13,631 nt of DNA from Rickettsiales bacterium (GCA_947487845.1 CANKYC010000028.1:1-13631); one strand, 5' to 3'. Shown: positions 1 through 7,030, counted from the stretch's first letter. Notes: generated by a model from the sequence alone, not told the origin. Program-made: numbers and translations.

Positions 1-249
1 GGCATTTCGTTTTGGATGTATTTGCTTTCAATTATTGGTGTGATTTTTTGGTTAATTTTTGGGATTATGGTGGGGAATGTGCCGATTATTTTGAAGAATA
101 TTGCGGTGATTATTTTGGGTGGGACGATTTTGTGGATTAAGACTATTCACATATTAAAGGAAGGGGAGGAAAAGGGGTTTGGCAAGATATCATGGGCGAA
201 AAAATTGCGGAAAGTTTTTGGTGATAATTTAATTTTTTATAAAAAATGA
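1..249 (+). CDS. SemiSWEET / PQ-loop-like small membrane protein, 3' part only
   Basis: The reading frame is open from the first base of the window, so the gene starts upstream and its N-terminus, where the first membrane helix and PQ motif would lie, is not visible. An internal ATG lies at 16 but is probably not the start. The visible 82 codons hold two hydrophobic helices separated by a short Gly-Asn-Val-Pro loop (FGIMVGNVPIILKN), then a basic, soluble tail of about 35 residues. The tryptophan and glycine-rich second helix followed by 'PII..N' is the pattern of SemiSWEET half-transporters, which are about 85-100 aa, form dimers and carry small sugars across the inner membrane. Its stop codon overlaps the start of the next gene (ATGA, 4 bp), so the two are probably co-translated. 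It could instead be another small PQ-loop protein. Confidence 0.55.
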   Translation, partial: GISFWMYLLSIIGVIFWLIFGIMVGNVPIILKNIAVIILGGTILWIKTIHILKEGEEKGFGKISWAKKLRKVFGDNLIFYKK

Positions 250-1409
250 AATCCGAATTACCTGATAATTTCTTAGCAAATTGTACATTTCTTTTTGGGG
301 CCGGAGCCTCTAAAGATGCTAATATTCCTCTTACTCATGAATTATACGATCAGCTTATTGATGAGATAGAAAATGGTTACACTAGCAATACCAGCATTGA
401 TTTGAGATGGGCCAAATATCTGAAAAAATTTCATGAACTAACCAAAGGAAATTTTGAGCAAACAATCGCAATCATAAAATACCTATCAATCCTGAAGCCA
501 CAAAGACCAGCTATCTACCTAGCAATAAACTTTCTATCTGATTTCGATAAAAAGTTGGTTGAGGGTGAAGAAGTAACAGATTTTTTTCATAAATTCTGGG
601 TGTTTATTTCGCATCAGTTTTTGCAGGAAAAATTGGAAGCGAAAACAGAAAATTTAACCTACTTGGATAATCTTATGAGTTTGGCCAAGATGAAGCCTGT
701 ATCCATTTTTACTTTGAATTATGATGATGTAATCGAGAAGGCTTGTCAAAAAAATGATGTAGATATTCAGCTAGGTTTTGATCAACAAAATAGATGGTTT
801 ACCAATTCTTTTTCTGATATGGAAAAAGGAATTAAACTTTACAAATTACATGGCTCAATTCACTGGAAATACAATCTAATCAATCTTGGGCCATACTATG
901 AGCAGATTCTTAAGGACAAAATTGGAATGGATTCTCCTTATGAGAGAATGTATGAGCCAGCATTAATAATGGGTGATGAAAAACTGGAAACCAAAGGTCA
1001 CTTTTTGGATATGTTTTTTAGTTTTAAAGAAGAGTTAAGTAAGCAAAATAATTTATGTATTGTTGGATATTCTTTTCAGGATTCACACATCAATAAACTT
1101 TTATGGGAGTGGTATAATAAGGATACCGAGAATAAGCATCTATTGATAGTTGATCCTTCCGTAATAAGTGAAATTCCCGCAACCAGAAAGCACGATATTA
1201 TTGTTCCGGACTTTGCCTTAAAAGAGCCGGGATTTACAGATTTAACGGGGTATAAAATTCTTGCTGGGGGAAGGCAGCTTGGCTTTGTTACAACATTTTT
1301 CGACGTTTTTAAGAATGGCGTCTCTTATGCAGGTATTTATCCTCAAAAAATAGGCTTCAAAGATTTCCTAAGAGATTGGAAAATTTCAGTCAAAGAAGGT
1401 CAGAAGTAG
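246..1409 (+). CDS. SIR2-family protein (SIR2_2-like), probable NAD-binding or NADase protein
   Basis: This 387-aa protein carries the SIR2 signatures in order. GAGAS (residues 18-22), followed by KDANIP, is the NAD-binding glycine loop. TLNYDD lies at 156-161, LHGSIHW at 201-207 with the catalytic-type histidine H202, and GYSFQDSHIN at 274-283. This is the prokaryotic SIR2-like domain (PF13289 type), not a CobB deacetylase: the four zinc-binding cysteines are absent. In studied defence systems (Thoeris ThsA, DSR, short Argonaute-SIR2 pairs) such domains hydrolyse NAD+ after phage sensing and arrest the cell. No TIR, HerA or Argonaute partner is visible. About 60 C-terminal residues after the core show no domain I recognise. 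The start overlaps the upstream membrane gene by 4 bp and has no Shine-Dalgarno motif, as expected for translational coupling. The family call is firm; the defence role is inferred. Confidence 0.85.
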   Translation: MKSELPDNFLANCTFLFGAGASKDANIPLTHELYDQLIDEIENGYTSNTSIDLRWAKYLKKFHELTKGNFEQTIAIIKYLSILKPQRPAIYLAINFLSDFDKKLVEGEEVTDFFHKFWVFISHQFLQEKLEAKTENLTYLDNLMSLAKMKPVSIFTLNYDDVIEKACQKNDVDIQLGFDQQNRWFTNSFSDMEKGIKLYKLHGSIHWKYNLINLGPYYEQILKDKIGMDSPYERMYEPALIMGDEKLETKGHFLDMFFSFKEELSKQNNLCIVGYSFQDSHINKLLWEWYNKDTENKHLLIVDPSVISEIPATRKHDIIVPDFALKEPGFTDLTGYKILAGGRQLGFVTTFFDVFKNGVSYAGIYPQKIGFKDFLRDWKISVKEGQK

Positions 1410-1880
1410 CTGTAGCGATAAGTTCGCAAAAAAGTTGAAAACATCACTTGAGGTAGCACCTTGAGAAGTTCGATGAAAAAGCTACGAGACCAGCATTTAC
1501 CGACATCTACCTTTTTCAAAAAGGTAAACGTGAAGCGGAGAAACAGAGAGAAAAATGCCCCAAAAATGCAGGAAATTTTGCCAACGAGAGAGAGGAAGGT
1601 AAGCGTGAAATAGAAATTTCAATATGGAGAGAAGCCGCAAATACAGGGCTTTGAGAGGGGTAGAGAAATATGTTAAAACCTATGTGAGATTCGGTTCGCA
1701 AAGGCGTGTATGGCGGTTCATGCGCTACCTCGTGCAAACTTTTCTCCTTTCGCCTAAATTTTTTTCGATGTAGTATTTACAAGGGTTAAAGGCACATTTC
1801 AACTTAACTAAAACAGTTCGAAAGTTGCAGATGCTCCTCGGTTAGGATTCGAAATTCTAACTTAACAATTATGGCAATTT
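1410..1880. other. Gene-free stretch, purine-rich on the plus strand, possibly a decayed gene
   Basis: No convincing gene is present. From about 1510 to 1720 the plus strand is markedly rich in A and G, and looks less AT-rich than the flanks. One plus frame stays open for 65 codons (1457-1651, stop at 1652-1654) but has no start codon. A second plus frame has ATG at 1624 and 49 very basic codons ending at 1771-1773. A minus frame at 1516-1737 is also open. Two imperfect direct repeats (starting GGTAAACGTGAAG at 1523 and GGTAAGCGTGAAA at 1598) are 75 nt apart. A short hairpin lies at 1509-1525. This could be a frameshifted gene remnant, a structured RNA or a repeat family; the sequence does not decide. 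Confidence 0.35.
1841..1861. repeat. Short inverted repeat near the 3' end of the 469-aa gene
   Basis: Nine-base arms at 1841-1849 and 1853-1861 pair with one G-T wobble around a 3-base centre. It lies 19 bp past the stop of the minus-strand gene ending at 1881. No run of T follows on that strand, so it is not a standard intrinsic terminator, though it could stabilise the 3' end of the transcript. Confidence 0.35.
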
Positions 1881-3290
1881 TTATATCTCATTAGCTCCAC
1901 CAAGACTTGTCATTCTTCCATATTTTCCAGCTTGCGCAGCTTCAACAAAAGATCTTGGTTTTTCTGGAAGCATTTTTTCCAAATTAACCACATGAACAAA
2001 TGGTGGAAAATATTCAGCCTCAACAGAACTTGAGCTGATAAAAATTGGAGGAACTTCAAAACCATCAGACTTTAAATCAGTAATTAATTTCAGATAATTG
2101 GCATTGCGATCTTCCATCATGGTCTTTTGATCTGCGCCATATTCTGCAGGAATTCTCATCATCAGAATGATAAATTCTGCATTTGCATAATTTTGTGATA
2201 GTTGCAAAGAGGACAATTGCTCAGAAGAAGAAATTCCGCCTTTTATCATCGGAAGACAAACGACAATGCCTTTGCCAACAATTTGATCGGGAGCAAGCTT
2301 GGCGACATCTATTGGGTTTCCAACCACAACTTCTTTTGTACCTTGAACTGCAAAAGATGCCGCAGAACTAGTTAATGGAATTATTTTTGCTTGATCTATT
2401 ACACCTTTCAAATCATGGCTTGCCGCATCAGGGTTTATTACCTCAAAGCGAGGTGTCATTTTACTTAGCGCAACAATCAAATCTCTAGAAACTTCTGCAT
2501 TCGCTCTCAATAGGCAAGTTTGTGTAAGCGATGAATCTGCTTCATTGAATTCCAAATTGACTACACAGCTAGGCGCAAGCAAAGAATATTTTCCATGACT
2601 AACTCTTCTCTTGCCACCTTCAACAACAGTAATTCCGTATTCTGCAGCAATATCCAAAACTTCTTGCTCTTGTTCTTTTGATCTTGTGTTTGACTGAATT
2701 ATATATTCTTCCACGGTCAGATCTTTCTGTGCAGCAAGCCTTGTCACAACTTCTTGCTCTTTAACTGAAAGATCTCCATAAGCAGGAATAAGTCCGTGTT
2801 TTCTTAGAACATTTTCTTCCGTATGATCAATAAAATCGCCAAGCACTATGTATAAAATATTTGCGGGGTCAATTGCACCACTTTCAATAAATCTGCGCAA
2901 AGCAATTCCAGCTTCATAGCCTTTTGGTGGATGCTGCATACTATATTCAAGCTCAAGAATAAGTTTTTCATCAGTACCAAATTTTGGTAATTTTCCCATT
3001 GCTGCAGGAACCATTTGACCAAGCCAAACAGCAACATTGGTTATAGAAGAACCATCTTCTAAAGCTTTTGAACACTTTTCTCTAACCTCTGAAAAATTTC
3101 CAGAAACGACAGCTCCAAATTTCCTTACTATAGGAACCTCTTCTCCTCTAAGAGAATGCAAAAGGCGATCAGTTTGATCTTTCAAAGATCCGTCGCCAAC
3201 ATCTTCTTTAAACTCTCCAATTCGCAGGGTAGAATAACTAAGACCATAACCAAGGGTGTAATCTATTAAGCCTCTCAGGTAAAAAGCCAT
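1881..3290 (-). CDS. Hypothetical protein, 469 aa, second gene of an orphan operon
   Basis: I do not recognise this family. The protein appears soluble: no signal peptide and no membrane helix. It alternates short hydrophobic beta-like stretches (ILYIVLGDF at 145-153, GIVVCLPMI at 341-349, AEFIILMMRIPAEYG at 371-385) with helices, as in an alpha/beta fold. Residues 173-220 are charged and probably helical. The C-terminal half holds a Gly/Ser-rich loop (KGGISSSEQ, 350-358) after a strand, which could be a nucleotide- or phosphate-binding loop, but no named motif matches. The ATG at 3290 has a weak GGAA element upstream. It lies 29 bp after the stop of the 182-aa gene on the same strand and is surely co-transcribed with it. 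Even codon use and length make it a real gene; function is unknown. Confidence 0.75.
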   Translation of the reverse strand: MAFYLRGLIDYTLGYGLSYSTLRIGEFKEDVGDGSLKDQTDRLLHSLRGEEVPIVRKFGAVVSGNFSEVREKCSKALEDGSSITNVAVWLGQMVPAAMGKLPKFGTDEKLILELEYSMQHPPKGYEAGIALRRFIESGAIDPANILYIVLGDFIDHTEENVLRKHGLIPAYGDLSVKEQEVVTRLAAQKDLTVEEYIIQSNTRSKEQEQEVLDIAAEYGITVVEGGKRRVSHGKYSLLAPSCVVNLEFNEADSSLTQTCLLRANAEVSRDLIVALSKMTPRFEVINPDAASHDLKGVIDQAKIIPLTSSAASFAVQGTKEVVVGNPIDVAKLAPDQIVGKGIVVCLPMIKGGISSSEQLSSLQLSQNYANAEFIILMMRIPAEYGADQKTMMEDRNANYLKLITDLKSDGFEVPPIFISSSSVEAEYFPPFVHVVNLEKMLPEKPRSFVEAAQAGKYGRMTSLGGANEI

Positions 3291-3319
3291 GGTAGTTCCG
3301 TTAGAAAAACCAATGAATT

Positions 3320-3868
3320 TTATTTTTTTTGTAACTTTCCTTCTGCGCTAAGACGGTCAAAATTTTCACGGAAATATTCTTCGCACAATTCCAGCTTAGG
3401 TACTATGCTGTTTCCCCCGCTATTATAACTCCAAATGTCAAAACCATTTTCAATCGCGCTGGCTATTTGCTCAACCCCTTCTTTAGCTGGCATCGTTCCT
3501 TCAAATCTTGCTTGATGCGGTGAAAAAACTGGATTTCCTTTTCTCAAGTCATCATGCATTCTTAGGGAGACGTAATCATCTTCAACATCAGCAACATTTT
3601 CCGCTCCGTAATATTCTCTCATCGTGGCAACATCTTCACATGGAATTGCAAAACACAAACCAGCAGAGCTTTCGTAATCAAGTGCTGTTTTAATTTTTGC
3701 TTTAATATGTTTGGGAGTTTGGTTTTTTCCGGTAGGAAAAGTTGAGCTGTTTATTAAGGCGACTGGCTTTTTGTCTGATGGAGGTGAATCTGATGCAACG
3801 ATTTCCCCGAAATCATCGCGTGAAAAAAATTTCCATTTAATTCGACTTGGATCAATAGTGTTTGGCAT
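3320..3868 (-). CDS. Hypothetical protein, 182 aa, first gene of an orphan operon
   Basis: The family is unrecognised. It is a soluble, acidic to neutral protein without signal peptide or membrane segment. The middle has a hydrophobic strand (AGLCFAIPCEDV, from about residue 69) and a following acidic patch (YYGAENVADVEDDYVSL). The C-terminal third carries an aromatic, Gly-rich stretch (FDIWSYNSGGNS) and ends in charged helix. The gene is immediately upstream of the 469-aa gene, so the two products probably act together. The ATG at 3868 has no clear Shine-Dalgarno sequence; a short dyad sits at 3887-3901, just upstream, where an operator could lie. Neither protein has motifs linking it to the SIR2 gene, which is transcribed from the other strand and converges on this operon. 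Confidence 0.7.
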   Translation of the reverse strand: MPNTIDPSRIKWKFFSRDDFGEIVASDSPPSDKKPVALINSSTFPTGKNQTPKHIKAKIKTALDYESSAGLCFAIPCEDVATMREYYGAENVADVEDDYVSLRMHDDLRKGNPVFSPHQARFEGTMPAKEGVEQIASAIENGFDIWSYNSGGNSIVPKLELCEEYFRENFDRLSAEGKLQKK

Positions 3869-3886
3869 CAGATATTTAAAAATGAC

Positions 3887-3901
3887 GTTAATTTAATTAA
3901 C
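3887..3901. promoter_or_regulatory. 15-bp dyad upstream of the 182/469-aa operon, possible operator
   Basis: GTTAATTTAATTAAC has perfect 7-base arms around one central base and lies about 19 bp before the start codon of the minus-strand 182-aa gene. Position and symmetry suit binding of a dimeric repressor or the edge of a promoter. The sequence is AT-only apart from its ends, so chance is possible in this AT-rich DNA. Confidence 0.3.
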
Positions 3902-4176
3902 TTATCGTAGGAGCATTTTGGTATAAGTCGATTTTTTATCACTTAGATTAACTGAGAGTTCGAGAATGACACAAAACCGCCAGATGCTATCGGTTGAAAA
4001 ATTTCGATAAAATGCTGCAAAGCCTTTATTTTCAAGTGTGTACTTCGCTGAAAAAAGTAAAGCTTGAACTGACCCCATTTTTTAAACAATCTATCCCTCT
4101 CAAACCGATGAGTGGAATCATTCATAATTTTTAAGAATTAATAACTCCAGTTTTTCTTCTTTTTTTGCTAATCAAT

Positions 4177-4222
4177 CCGCCATGCAACCAATCTTAAGAT
4201 CTTAAGATTGGTTGCATGGCGG
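4177..4222. repeat. Perfect 46-bp palindrome
   Basis: Two 23-base arms (4177-4199 and 4200-4222) are exact reverse complements with no spacer; symmetry ends at both outer edges. The core is CCAATCTTAAGA mirrored around 4199/4200, and the outer parts are CCGCCATG and CATGGCGG. It begins 28 bp after the stop codon of the DUF3137 gene on the minus strand. On that strand the sequence beyond it is A-rich, so it is not a standard terminator, although a hairpin could still protect the 3' end. It may instead be a fused pair of element ends or a recombination site. Confidence 0.85.
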
Positions 4223-4250
4223 CGCAAAATTCTTGAATTCAGGATGCGGT

Positions 4251-5366
4251 TTAATTAGGTATTCTGTCCTCAGAATTCCCCCTCTGATCATTTCTCAAAA
4301 TCTCAACTATTCTTAGCAGCTCATTCATCCTCTCAATCGCAAATCGAGACTCTTTGACTAAATCAGTCTCGTTAAAAACTGAAAATTCGAACAAGCCAGA
4401 ACTACCATCAAGAGCTAGAAATAATTTTTGATCACAAAAACTTGCTTGTAATTTTTTATTTCTAAAAAGATTTGGTAATTTTTTGAACTCTGTCGCGAAA
4501 GAAGTTGTGATTAGGTTTTTAGCTCTCTGATCATCTGTGGAATAAACATCAAACATCTTTTTGAATTCTGGATCTTCGATCCCAACCTTCTGTAAACCGC
4601 TCCGATATTTAAATGACCAGTTACGAAACTGCTTCTGCAATATTACCGTACGGTCGCCCGTATCATTACCAATATTAAGTAAAATAGCCGCACCTTTAAA
4701 TAAGGTTATCACAACATCGAAAGAAATGGAAATAACCTCCCGACCAATATAGAGATCTTCAAAATGCATGCTAACACCTCTGCAAGTACCAGAGATGGTA
4801 TTTGTAGCGCTGCTTTTTCGACCAAGTGGTATAGTTGGTAGAATTTGAAATAGCTTGTAATCCCAAATAATACAATCCTCGTTACGCTCTTTTTCATATT
4901 GGAAATCACCAAAAAATTCAAAAAAGATTTTAGAAAATTCTTCCGATGCCTCCTGCTTAAATTTTGATATTGGGTCACAAATTTGAAACGGCAGCACTAT
5001 ATAAATCAGTGTCACACAAAAAAATAAGGATATGAGAAATACGGGACTCAAAATAATAGAACCAACAAGAACAATCACTCTAATATCTAGCAAACTCACA
5101 TGAAGATCTTGCGCAAAAGAATACGTAAGTATCCCAAGTAAAATAATACTCGGTGTAAAAACCATCACACGAGCATTGAGAGCAAGCTTCTTCAAACTCT
5201 TCATCCTTAACTCTTCTATTCTTTGTGCATTCGGCTTTATTTTACGTTTGTAAAATTCGGCAAATCCGGAATCGCATTTTTTATCTTCTATAAATTCAGC
5301 AGTATTAACTTTGCTTTTCATTCCAAAGCCAAAGATCACTGAAACTAGTGGTAAGAAACTTTTCAT
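4251..5366 (-). CDS. DUF3137 family membrane protein
   Basis: This 371-aa protein has the DUF3137 layout. A soluble N-terminal helix region (FAEFYKRKIKPNAQRIEELR, about 35-54) leads to two membrane helices near 68-85 and 95-126. A C-terminal cytoplasmic domain follows, with the family hallmarks ISGTCRGVSMHFEDL (191-205), FKGAAILLNIGND (223-235), EDPEFKKMFDVYSTDD (264-279) and a late strand ending GLFEFSVF. The family is widespread in bacteria and its molecular role is not established. The start at 5366 gives the longest frame; Met16 is an alternative because neither has a good ribosome site and family members often begin near the FAEFY helix. The gene stands alone, with repeat-rich non-coding DNA upstream and a palindrome downstream. 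Confidence 0.8.
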   Translation of the reverse strand: MKSFLPLVSVIFGFGMKSKVNTAEFIEDKKCDSGFAEFYKRKIKPNAQRIEELRMKSLKKLALNARVMVFTPSIILLGILTYSFAQDLHVSLLDIRVIVLVGSIILSPVFLISLFFCVTLIYIVLPFQICDPISKFKQEASEEFSKIFFEFFGDFQYEKERNEDCIIWDYKLFQILPTIPLGRKSSATNTISGTCRGVSMHFEDLYIGREVISISFDVVITLFKGAAILLNIGNDTGDRTVILQKQFRNWSFKYRSGLQKVGIEDPEFKKMFDVYSTDDQRAKNLITTSFATEFKKLPNLFRNKKLQASFCDQKLFLALDGSSGLFEFSVFNETDLVKESRFAIERMNELLRIVEILRNDQRGNSEDRIPN

Positions 5367-5612
5367 GGATGTTCTTAACTTTTTTAAAATTCAGGGAACG
5401 GCACGCCTGATTAAGGCGTATCCTAAATTCCTTAACAGGGGTAACTTCAGAAAACGGACAAAATTACACGTTGAGGATTTTTCAATCTTGAAAAATTACC
5501 AACTTTAATCCATACAAATCAAAGGCTAAGACCCTGTCCTAAGTCTTTTTTAACTTCATATACCCAAAGCTACTTGAAACTCGACCATTTCGCTTTGGCA
5601 CAATAACTTAAA

Positions 5613-5746
5613 ATCGCAAAACCCCCCAACCCCCCTTAACAGGGGGGCTTTATCCGAGTTCGATCTCAAAGACCGACTCAACAGGGGCTTTATCCGAGTT
5701 CGATCTCAAAGCCCCCCTGTTAAGGGGGGTTGGGGGGTTTTGCGAT
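5613..5746. repeat. 134-bp element with perfect 39-bp inverted arms
   Basis: Arms at 5613-5651 and 5708-5746 are exact reverse complements. Each contains alternating C6/G6 runs around a CTTAACAG core, and the ends read ATCGCAAAAC and GTTTTGCGAT. The 56-bp centre carries most of a direct repeat. Transcribed, it would fold into a very stable long hairpin in either direction. Runs of this type recur as intergenic repeats in many bacterial genomes; here no coding content accompanies it. Confidence 0.85.
5644..5711. repeat. Two direct copies of a 28-bp unit with 40-bp period
   Basis: The unit starts GGGGCTTTATCCGAG and ends GATCTCAAAG. It is identical at 5644-5671 and 5684-5711, separated by 12 bp. 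An AACAGGGG-type core precedes both copies, which suggests a tandem duplication inside the inverted-repeat element. Two copies in this setting do not make a CRISPR array. Confidence 0.8.
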
Positions 5747-5863
5747 GTAAAAATAAAATGAGATTTTTCTAAATAATCCCGCCTTTTTCAAGTTAGTGAA
5801 CTAACAAAACAAACTGTTCGAATTTCAAGTAGCTTTGGTATTGGAGTTCCCCGCAACGCTGGG

Positions 5864-5879
5864 CGCGACTCGTGTCGCG
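5864..5879. repeat. GC-rich hairpin
   Basis: Six-base arms CGCGAC and GTCGCG flank a TCGT loop. On the plus strand it is followed by a run of A, and on the minus strand it is preceded by a run of T. The poly-U side is therefore wrong for an intrinsic terminator of the HAD gene to its right. Confidence 0.45.
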
Positions 5880-5981
5880 TAAAAAAATTAGAATTTAAGA
5901 CTTTGATATATTTCGCCCTGTTTTTACTTATTTTTGTAAAATTAATTTAAAGCCTCTTAATAACCTTTTATAAGCATGGTA

Positions 5982-6680
5982 TTACTTCAAAATTCCCACC
6001 AATTCCTGATGATCAAAATAAATCGGCAAACTCTTTTCTTGTAAAAATTCTAACGAAATAGTTTTGGAAATCTGATTTCCCGAATGCCCATAAACTACGG
6101 GAATGCAGCCTGAATTATAAGCGCATTCAACATCTGCGATTGTATCACCAACAAACCAAATCACGTCTTTTTTTGGATCTAAGCCACTTCCAAGTAAAGC
6201 CAAATCAACTGGTTCACGACTTGGTTTATCGAATGCTGCGTCAGATGCGCCGATGATTGAAAAAAACTTACGATCAATTCCAAGTTTTGCCGCTTCTTTG
6301 CGCAAAGTTATTCCAATTTTGTTGCTCACTAAAATCTGCAAAATTCCCTGCTCTTCTAGCTTATTAATTAAATTCATGGCATTTGGCAAAAGCTCAATTT
6401 TATCCAAATGAATCGCGCGATAAGAATTTTTATAAATCTCACCCGCTTTTTCCCAATTATCACCAAAGATTATCGGAAAAGATTCACGCATTGATTTATG
6501 AACCGTGTCGCGAACTTTTTGCAAACCCCAAGGTTCGCGCGCCATCGCCACCATTGTTTTATCAATCGCTTCATGAATTAACGGCCAAGTATCAACCAAA
6601 GTATTATCCCAGTCGAAAATCACCGCTTTAGGTTTTGGCAGCTGCAAAAGAGCTTTTTTATTTTTAGATAAATCGATCAT
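5982..6680 (-). CDS. HAD-superfamily hydrolase, phosphoglycolate phosphatase-like
   Basis: The 232-aa protein has all four HAD motifs. Motif I is FDWDNTLVDT with nucleophile D23 and acid D25; motif II is VSNK with S119; motif III is K152 in FDKPSREP; motif IV is FVGDTIADVECA with D179 and D183 for Mg2+. A helical cap between residues about 31 and 95 places it in the C1-cap group with Gph-like phosphatases and beta-phosphoglucomutases. Family members remove phosphate from small molecules in the cytoplasm; the substrate cannot be read from sequence. It is the last gene of the hisS-ccmC-fdxA-HAD operon, 8 bp after fdxA. The unusually long N-terminal lead (about 18 residues before the first strand) includes MIDLSKNKK; the start is set by the small gap to fdxA. 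Confidence 0.85.
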   Translation of the reverse strand: MIDLSKNKKALLQLPKPKAVIFDWDNTLVDTWPLIHEAIDKTMVAMAREPWGLQKVRDTVHKSMRESFPIIFGDNWEKAGEIYKNSYRAIHLDKIELLPNAMNLINKLEEQGILQILVSNKIGITLRKEAAKLGIDRKFFSIIGASDAAFDKPSREPVDLALLGSGLDPKKDVIWFVGDTIADVECAYNSGCIPVVYGHSGNQISKTISLEFLQEKSLPIYFDHQELVGILK

Positions 6681-6688
6681 TTTAAATT

Positions 6689-7030
6689 TTATTTTTCAGA
6701 ATTTTTAGGAGGTCGTGGATCGAAGAATTTTTTGAATTTATCTTTCATACCATCAAATTCCTTCGCTTCCGGAAGCGCATCTTTACGCTTGGTAATTACC
6801 GGCCATTCTTTGGCATATTTGCGGTTGATATCAACCCATTCAACGAGTTGCGAGCTTTCGGGAAAAATCGCTTCCGCCGGACATTCAGGCACGCAAACGC
6901 CACAATCAATGCAAGCTTCGGGATCAATTACCAACATATTTTCGCCTTCGTAAAAGCAATCAACCGGACAAACTGAAACGCAGTCAGTGTATTTACAGCG
7001 TACACAATTATCGGTAACGACGTAAGTCAT
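6689..7030 (-). CDS. fdxA: Ferredoxin FdxA, seven-iron type
   Basis: A small cytoplasmic electron carrier of 113 aa. By alignment with the Azotobacter FdI pattern, C9, C17 and C50 should hold a [3Fe-4S] cluster and C21, C40, C43 and C46 a [4Fe-4S] cluster; C12 and C25 are extra cysteines also found in relatives. The motif CPVDCFYEGENMLVIDP is typical of the alphaproteobacterial FdxA group, and the protein closely resembles the Rickettsia form as I know it. The C-terminal extension of about 50 residues is usual for this family. The gene lies 3 bp after ccmC and 8 bp before the HAD gene, so it is translated from the same message. The physiological redox partner is not known from the sequence. 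Confidence 0.93.
   Translation of the reverse strand: MTYVVTDNCVRCKYTDCVSVCPVDCFYEGENMLVIDPEACIDCGVCVPECPAEAIFPESSQLVEWVDINRKYAKEWPVITKRKDALPEAKEFDGMKDKFKKFFDPRPPKNSEK

Larger units (their letters stand above)
3869..4250. other. Gene-free stretch upstream of the 182-aa gene
   Basis: This 382-bp gap between two minus-strand genes should hold the promoter of the 182/469-aa operon near its left end. A 60-codon minus frame (3943-4125) does not look like a real protein. Visible structures are a 15-bp dyad (3887-3901), a weak hairpin with TTCAAG/CTTGAA arms (4031-4068) and a perfect 46-bp palindrome (4177-4222). Nothing else was recognised. Confidence 0.5.
5560..5841. repeat. Outer imperfect inverted repeat enclosing a second inverted-repeat element
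   Basis: The left arm at 5560-5584 and the right arm at 5818-5841 are reverse complements over about 24 bases, including an exact AAAGCTACTTGAAA (right arm TTTCAAGTAGCTTT), with one extra C on the left and one mismatch. They frame 233 bp with no gene, the layout of a small non-autonomous transposon with terminal inverted repeats. No clear target-site duplication is visible at the edges, and no transposase is present in the window. Confidence 0.6.
5367..5981. other. Repeat-rich non-coding stretch
   Basis: There are 615 bp without a credible gene. The stretch holds a hairpin at 5403-5419 (ACGCCT/AGGCGT arms), an isolated CTTAACAGGGG core at 5431-5441, a nested pair of inverted repeats (outer 5560-5841, inner 5613-5746), a small hairpin at 5792-5805 (GTTAG/CTAAC) and a GC-rich hairpin at 5864-5879 (CGCGAC/GTCGCG). 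It must also contain the promoter of the DUF3137 gene. The density of dyads suggests a landing zone for small non-autonomous elements. Confidence 0.6.

Noticed and set aside
246..1409. Thoeris ThsA or a CobB-type deacetylase
   Set aside because: No TIR-domain partner and no SLOG domain for Thoeris, and no four-cysteine zinc module for CobB. Only the generic SIR2-like call is supported.
1516..1737. 73-codon open frame on the minus strand
   Set aside because: It covers the purine-rich stretch as its complement, has a Ser/Pro/Phe-rich composition typical of antisense reading, no ribosome site and no recognisable motif.
3943..4125. 60-codon open frame on the minus strand upstream of the 182-aa gene
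   Set aside because: Short, no ribosome site, no domain-like pattern. Its sequence includes a hairpin and lies where the operon promoter is expected.
4177..4222. Palindrome as an intrinsic terminator for the DUF3137 gene
   Set aside because: No T-run follows on the minus strand; the sequence beyond the dyad there is A-rich.
5311..5508. 65-codon plus-strand open frame across the start of the DUF3137 gene
   Set aside because: It overlaps a well-supported gene on the other strand, continues into repeat-rich DNA and has no family resemblance.
5644..5711. Two 28-bp repeats with a 12-bp spacer as a mini CRISPR
   Set aside because: Only two copies, the spacer is too short, the units lie inside a larger inverted repeat and no cas gene is present.
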